A stretch of DNA of 64,000 nt. It comes from Arthrobacter sp. StoSoilB22. GTDB lineage: Bacteria; Actinomycetota; Actinomycetes; Actinomycetales; Micrococcaceae. Shown here piece after piece: positions 60,526 to 64,000 of this stretch. How positions within the stretch are numbered: the stretch's first letter is position 1; every line of letters starts with the position of its first letter. The translations under genes were made by a program, and so were the position numbers. The notes beneath the pieces were generated by a model. That model saw only the letters and a list, made by a program, of their open reading frames with translations, ran no database searches and had not been told where the DNA came from. Where the stretch lies: positions 1,984,001-2,048,000 of the forward strand of contig NZ_AP024652.1 of the NCBI RefSeq assembly GCF_019977315.1, read 5' to 3'.

Positions 60526-63513
60526 CTATAAAGACGTGAGATCCCGAAAGAGTCTCTGAGTGCTGGGGGAGGGGCTCACTCCGATTCTCTGCAGGGCGGT
60601 AGTGCAAGTCTCATAGGCCCTGACCACGCCGTCCTTGTCATGGAACTCACTGGCAATACGCATTAGGAGACGCCACCCCTCCTCCCTGAGCGAATCTGCC
60701 TTCAATGCGCCTTCGAGGAGAGTATTTGCTTCCAGCGGACGATCGGCATCCATTAGGTGTTTTGCCAGGGCGAACTCCAGATCAAGGGATATGCCGCCCA
60801 GTCGTGCCCGTCGTCCGTCAACCCACTCCGAATTTACCGGGGCCAGATAGGCGCCGCCACTGGCGATACAAAGAGCATCCTGCATTGCTTGGATCCTAGG
60901 TTCGCCTCGCAATCGGGTGGACTCCATTGCAAGCCGCTCAAAGCGGGCAGACTCTGTCGAAATGACAATTTCCGGGTTGAGCGCTATGTCGTCATCTTCC
61001 ACGATGAGTGAACCGTCCGGTAATACTAATCGCAGCCATTTTAGTACCTGGCGAAGATAAGTCCGTGCCTGTGAGTTGCCCTTTTCTGGGAAAAGTACAT
61101 TTAGGAGCTGGTCACGGTTCGCCCTGACGTTGGGCTGGGTGGTCAGGAAGGCAAGAAGCTCGTAGGTTTTCATCAGCCGTGGACGTACCGCGCTATTTTG
61201 GACAACCAGCCGCGGTGAACCAAAATCTTGCAAAGAAACCTGCGCCTCAGAAGTCCTCAGTGGAATCGCTAGTCGTTGCATCGACAAAGGGCGGCTGAGT
61301 GAGTGCCATTCTGAGTCCGCTGAAGCCTCTGAGTCCTGGCGGCGTGACAGGACAGCAGGGAAGTCGACCAAAGCCTGCAGGAGCAGGTGGTTGGTGCCAA
61401 TCGAACTCGCTGCGCGGATAGCGGCATCTGCTGCCTCATCTGCCGCCTCCGGCTCCCCGCACCGCCACTCAGCCTCAGCCAGGTACACACAAGCAGTTGA
61501 AAGATCCAGAAGGTGCTTGTTGGCTCGCATCTCCGAAACTACTCGCCGAAGGCATGACGCCGCCGCTTCATCGTCGTGTTCCTGAAGGAGCGCCAAACCC
61601 AGCCAAAGGTCTGCTGTTTCCTCTAGATACGAGAATCGCGGCAGATCTCTTCCCTGCGAAAGAAGGAATCTCGCTCGCTCCGGGTCGTGTCGATGACGAA
61701 GAGCCAGTTTCGCCTGAACAATCAGATTGGCCTTCATATAGAAGTAGTCACCCCCAACCTCGGCCAGTTCGAAGCCCTTGATAGCCGTTCTCTCGGCTTC
61801 GTCGATGAGACCTGCGTCCATCAGCAACTCTGGTCCTACAGTGGCAAAAAGCTGCATTCGTCCGACGCCTGATGTGTAGTCGCGGTAAGAGTCCAGCGCC
61901 GTTTGTGTGCGGCCCTGCACGCTTGTCACGGCGATACGGAAAGGACCCAGGAGGAGCTCAAGGAGTCGGGATTCTGTTGTGTGCGTCAAATTCGGAAGGA
62001 TTCCGAAGTAGTAGTCGCACTGCAGAACGAAGGCGTCCAACGGACCGTTGGACCGGCTGGGTCGCGGTGCGGGTGGACCGGGAGTTATTAGTGACACACC
62101 GTACCGGAGCGCCTGCATGGCCGGCGTCGGCGCTGCCGCGGAGAGAATCCGTTCCACTTCCCGGAGTCGCCCAGTCGTGGAGTAAACCCATCCGAGCAAC
62201 TGGGCTGCCCTGTCCGACTCCTTGACAAACTGTTCCAAGGTTCCGGCACGCTCCAGTCGATCTCCGACAGCGAGGGCGTCGCTCACCCTGTCGCCAGCAA
62301 GGGCAAGCGCCACTTCGGCAGCTGTGAAGCTGGTGGGGTTTCCGGCAATCTCATAGTCGGACCAACGCTCAAGCCAAACTCCAACCAGCGCCATGTCGCC
62401 TCGGTCCAGGAGTCCCTCAATGCACTTTCGAGCACACTCGACGGCCCGCTTGTCATCACCTGCTTTATGAAATTCCTCCACAGCACTTTCGTAGTCGCGA
62501 TGCCTGGTGAGCAACTCCGCGTAGTCCGACCGTAGTTGGCGCTGTTCGTCCGAAGGCAGGCGGGAGAAGGACTCCTGCAAGTGTTCCCGGAACTTTGGGT
62601 GAATTCGAAGCGAGAAAGCGTCCCTGTCCCAAGCAGCAGGCAGATGAAGTTCCCGCAGGCTTCGCATACGATCCAGCGCATCCAGGAGCCCTAAGGCCTC
62701 CGCTTGGCGAACATCGACGTCAGGAAGGATAGATGTGCGGATGAGAAATTGTTGGTCTGCCGCGGTCAGCCCAGACATGATGTGGTCGCTCAAGAAGTCT
62801 TTTAGTGGGTCATCGCCCCCCACAACGGTGGCTTTGAGGGATTCGGGAGCGAAAATCACACCAGCAACCCATCCATCCACCGATCTAACCCGCTCTGAAA
62901 CATCGGTGACATTCCGGCCCCACCGGGCTAACACGTCGGTGGCCTCGTCCAAGGTCAGAGCCAGAAGTTCCGGTCCGACACGGCCTATGGAAGACCCCAG
63001 GGGCAGATTCAGCGCCCCCGCAAAGAGCGGCTCCCGTCCGATCAAGACGACATGCGTGTCGTCGGGTAGAAAGCGGACAAGTGCATCGATCACTGCCCAC
63101 GCATCCGAATGTCTCTGAAGACGTTCAATGTTGTCCAGAACCAGGACAACATTCTTGACCTGCAAGGACTCGGCGAGAAGCCCTGCAACTTCGGTGTGCG
63201 GCAGTCGGGCGGCCAAGGCCTCACTCACCAGACCGTCAGATTCGCGGATGTAGTCCGCCAGTGCGGCCTCCAGATATGTCAAAAGCCGGCCGGTCGCTTG
63301 ATCCGATTTATCCAACGAGACCCAGGCGACCGGGCAACCGCCGTCAAGCAGAGCCTCCGCAACCGCTGTCGTCTTACCCGAACCCGCAGTTGCCGACACC
63401 GTCGTGACTCGATGAGATACCACGGTGTCTAGCAAGAATGCCCGCAACCTTGGACGCGGGCTATGCCCGGACTGAAGTTCTGGAACGGATAGCTTGCGTT
63501 TGATGAGCGGCAT
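60526..63513 (-). CDS. Large STAND-type ATPase regulator with BTAD domain (MalT/SARP-like)
   Basis: 995 residues; TAGGAATTCG precedes the ATG. N-terminal P-loop ATGSGKTT-type motif (ATAGSGKTTA, residues 41-50) and the Walker B segment NVVLVLDNIERLQRH mark a STAND ATPase. The middle is a helical repeat region of TPR/MalT type. The last about 240 residues hold a winged helix (LLAFLTTQPNVRANRDQLLN, ARTYLRQVLKWLR) and a BTAD domain (LMDADRPLEANTLLEGAL, EGWRLLMRIASEFHDKDGVV), as in SARP activators. It likely integrates ATP and an inducer to activate neighbouring genes; the target is unclear. Confidence 0.87.
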   Translation of the reverse strand: MPLIKRKLSVPELQSGHSPRPRLRAFLLDTVVSHRVTTVSATAGSGKTTAVAEALLDGGCPVAWVSLDKSDQATGRLLTYLEAALADYIRESDGLVSEALAARLPHTEVAGLLAESLQVKNVVLVLDNIERLQRHSDAWAVIDALVRFLPDDTHVVLIGREPLFAGALNLPLGSSIGRVGPELLALTLDEATDVLARWGRNVTDVSERVRSVDGWVAGVIFAPESLKATVVGGDDPLKDFLSDHIMSGLTAADQQFLIRTSILPDVDVRQAEALGLLDALDRMRSLRELHLPAAWDRDAFSLRIHPKFREHLQESFSRLPSDEQRQLRSDYAELLTRHRDYESAVEEFHKAGDDKRAVECARKCIEGLLDRGDMALVGVWLERWSDYEIAGNPTSFTAAEVALALAGDRVSDALAVGDRLERAGTLEQFVKESDRAAQLLGWVYSTTGRLREVERILSAAAPTPAMQALRYGVSLITPGPPAPRPSRSNGPLDAFVLQCDYYFGILPNLTHTTESRLLELLLGPFRIAVTSVQGRTQTALDSYRDYTSGVGRMQLFATVGPELLMDAGLIDEAERTAIKGFELAEVGGDYFYMKANLIVQAKLALRHRHDPERARFLLSQGRDLPRFSYLEETADLWLGLALLQEHDDEAAASCLRRVVSEMRANKHLLDLSTACVYLAEAEWRCGEPEAADEAADAAIRAASSIGTNHLLLQALVDFPAVLSRRQDSEASADSEWHSLSRPLSMQRLAIPLRTSEAQVSLQDFGSPRLVVQNSAVRPRLMKTYELLAFLTTQPNVRANRDQLLNVLFPEKGNSQARTYLRQVLKWLRLVLPDGSLIVEDDDIALNPEIVISTESARFERLAMESTRLRGEPRIQAMQDALCIASGGAYLAPVNSEWVDGRRARLGGISLDLEFALAKHLMDADRPLEANTLLEGALKADSLREEGWRLLMRIASEFHDKDGVVRAYETCTTALQRIGVSPSPSTQRLFRDLTSL

Positions 63514-63541
63514 CGAATTCCTAAGTCGTCATTGACGAAGA

Positions 63542-63775
63542 GTGAAACTTACAACATTCTCTTACCCGACAGAACAATCTGCCACCAGTCTTCCCGAAAG
63601 TTGGCGCAGCATCGAACACCTCCCGCGCACCATCGCGTTGGAGGAGACGACTCTCCCACGTGGTCGTGAATCACTCGTGATCATTAAGCAGGGCTTACGG
63701 TTTGTGGGGCTGTCCGACGCCCGAGCAAGCGATCACGCGACGGTCACGGACCCGGGAGAGGGTGAGACTGCATGA
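63542..63775 (+). CDS. Small hypothetical protein
   Basis: 77 residues from a GTG at 63542 with a weak ribosome site; no recognised domain. Features seen: Tyr- and Ser-rich start, a central PRGRESLVIIKQGLRFVGLS and a charged end. It is divergent from the large regulator, 28 bp away, and its stop overlaps the next start as ATGA, which is the main evidence that it is real. Confidence 0.5.
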   Translation: MKLTTFSYPTEQSATSLPESWRSIEHLPRTIALEETTLPRGRESLVIIKQGLRFVGLSDARASDHATVTDPGEGETA

Positions 63776-64000
63776 ATCAGCATCCACTCGAGGAGGAGCG
63801 GAAATTGACTACATCAACCGGCGCAACCGGAAACCGTTTGAATCCCAACGCCCCAGGAAGTAAGTCGCCTCGGGGATCGGCAGTGGGTGAACACGGTGGG
63901 GCCACCGAGCCTGAAGTCACTAAATCACCTGATCTCATGACGAGAGCCCTGAACCGAAAACTGCAGCTTACTGGCGTCGTTGAACGGGGAGACCAGCGGG
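63772..64000 (+). CDS. Hypothetical protein, 5' part only
   Basis: Open from the ATG at 63772 to the right edge (76 codons). A hydrophilic Gly/Ser/Pro-rich stretch of about 55 residues is followed by MTRALNRKLQLTGVVERGDQ, which could be the beginning of a folded domain. No family can be assigned from this part. ATGA overlap with the gene before indicates an operon. Confidence 0.5.
   Translation, partial: MNQHPLEEERKLTTSTGATGNRLNPNAPGSKSPRGSAVGEHGGATEPEVTKSPDLMTRALNRKLQLTGVVERGDQR

Noticed and set aside
1..64000. CRISPR array or prophage
   Set aside because: No regularly spaced repeats and no phage structural genes in any part of the window.

Overview
The window looks like a chromosomal segment of a high-GC actinobacterium of the Arthrobacter/Paenarthrobacter type. 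This rests on protein flavour (actinobacterial GH42, GH78 and GH43 enzymes, CUT1 sugar importer without its own ATPase), codon use strongly biased to G/C at third positions, and many IclR, LysR, LacI and FadR-type sugar regulators. No rRNA, intact tRNA, CRISPR array or intact insertion sequence was found. The genus is an inference, not a database result.

Layout. 1-1751: 3' end of a zinc-type dehydrogenase and a LysR regulator. 1752-4294: gene-poor, with one acetyltransferase, an insertion-element-like end, a hexamer repeat and what looks like the 3' end of a tRNA gene followed by a terminator. 4295-9296 (minus): a secreted alpha/beta-hydrolase with a PKD domain, a mutarotase-like protein and a GH42 beta-galactosidase. 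9465-22813: two paralogous IclR regulators around genes for an oxidative deoxy-sugar route (lactonase, dehydrogenase, FAH-type hydrolase, IlvD-type dehydratase, FAD/Fe-S lactate-type oxidase, SDR) and an ABC importer. 23180-25097: truncated serine hydrolase, esterase and a LacI-like protein lacking its sugar-binding domain. 25223-38762: two GH78 rhamnosidases, GH3 and GH43 enzymes, an intact serine hydrolase and a 3-hydroxyacyl-CoA-dehydrogenase-like protein.

38759-52991: the most striking part. Two apiosidase-like glycosidases flank an MFS transporter and are followed by apnL (D-apionate lactonase) and an SDR. A convergent operon then carries apnO, oiaC, lerI, derI and lerK. Together these form a full route from apiosides to D-erythrose 4-phosphate, probably controlled by the divergent FadR-family regulator. 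The usual Gfo/Idh-type apiose dehydrogenase is absent and the SDR is the natural candidate to replace it.

53879-60310: ArsR regulator, old yellow enzyme, metallo-beta-lactamase-fold hydrolase, HpcH/HpaI aldolase, flavin reductase and an LLM-class monooxygenase. The flavin reductase gene occurs twice as a 493-bp inverted repeat (three mismatches) around the monooxygenase. 60526-64000: a large ATPase/BTAD regulator and two small unknown genes.

How it fits together. Almost all glycosidases lack signal peptides, so the cell probably imports small plant glycosides (saponin- or flavonoid-type, or rhamnogalacturonan-II fragments) and strips rhamnose, galactose, xylose/arabinose, glucose and apiose inside. 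A recurring palindrome (TTCC-N7-GGAA type) before the GH42, deoxy-sugar and ABC genes suggests that the paralogous IclR proteins coordinate these operons.
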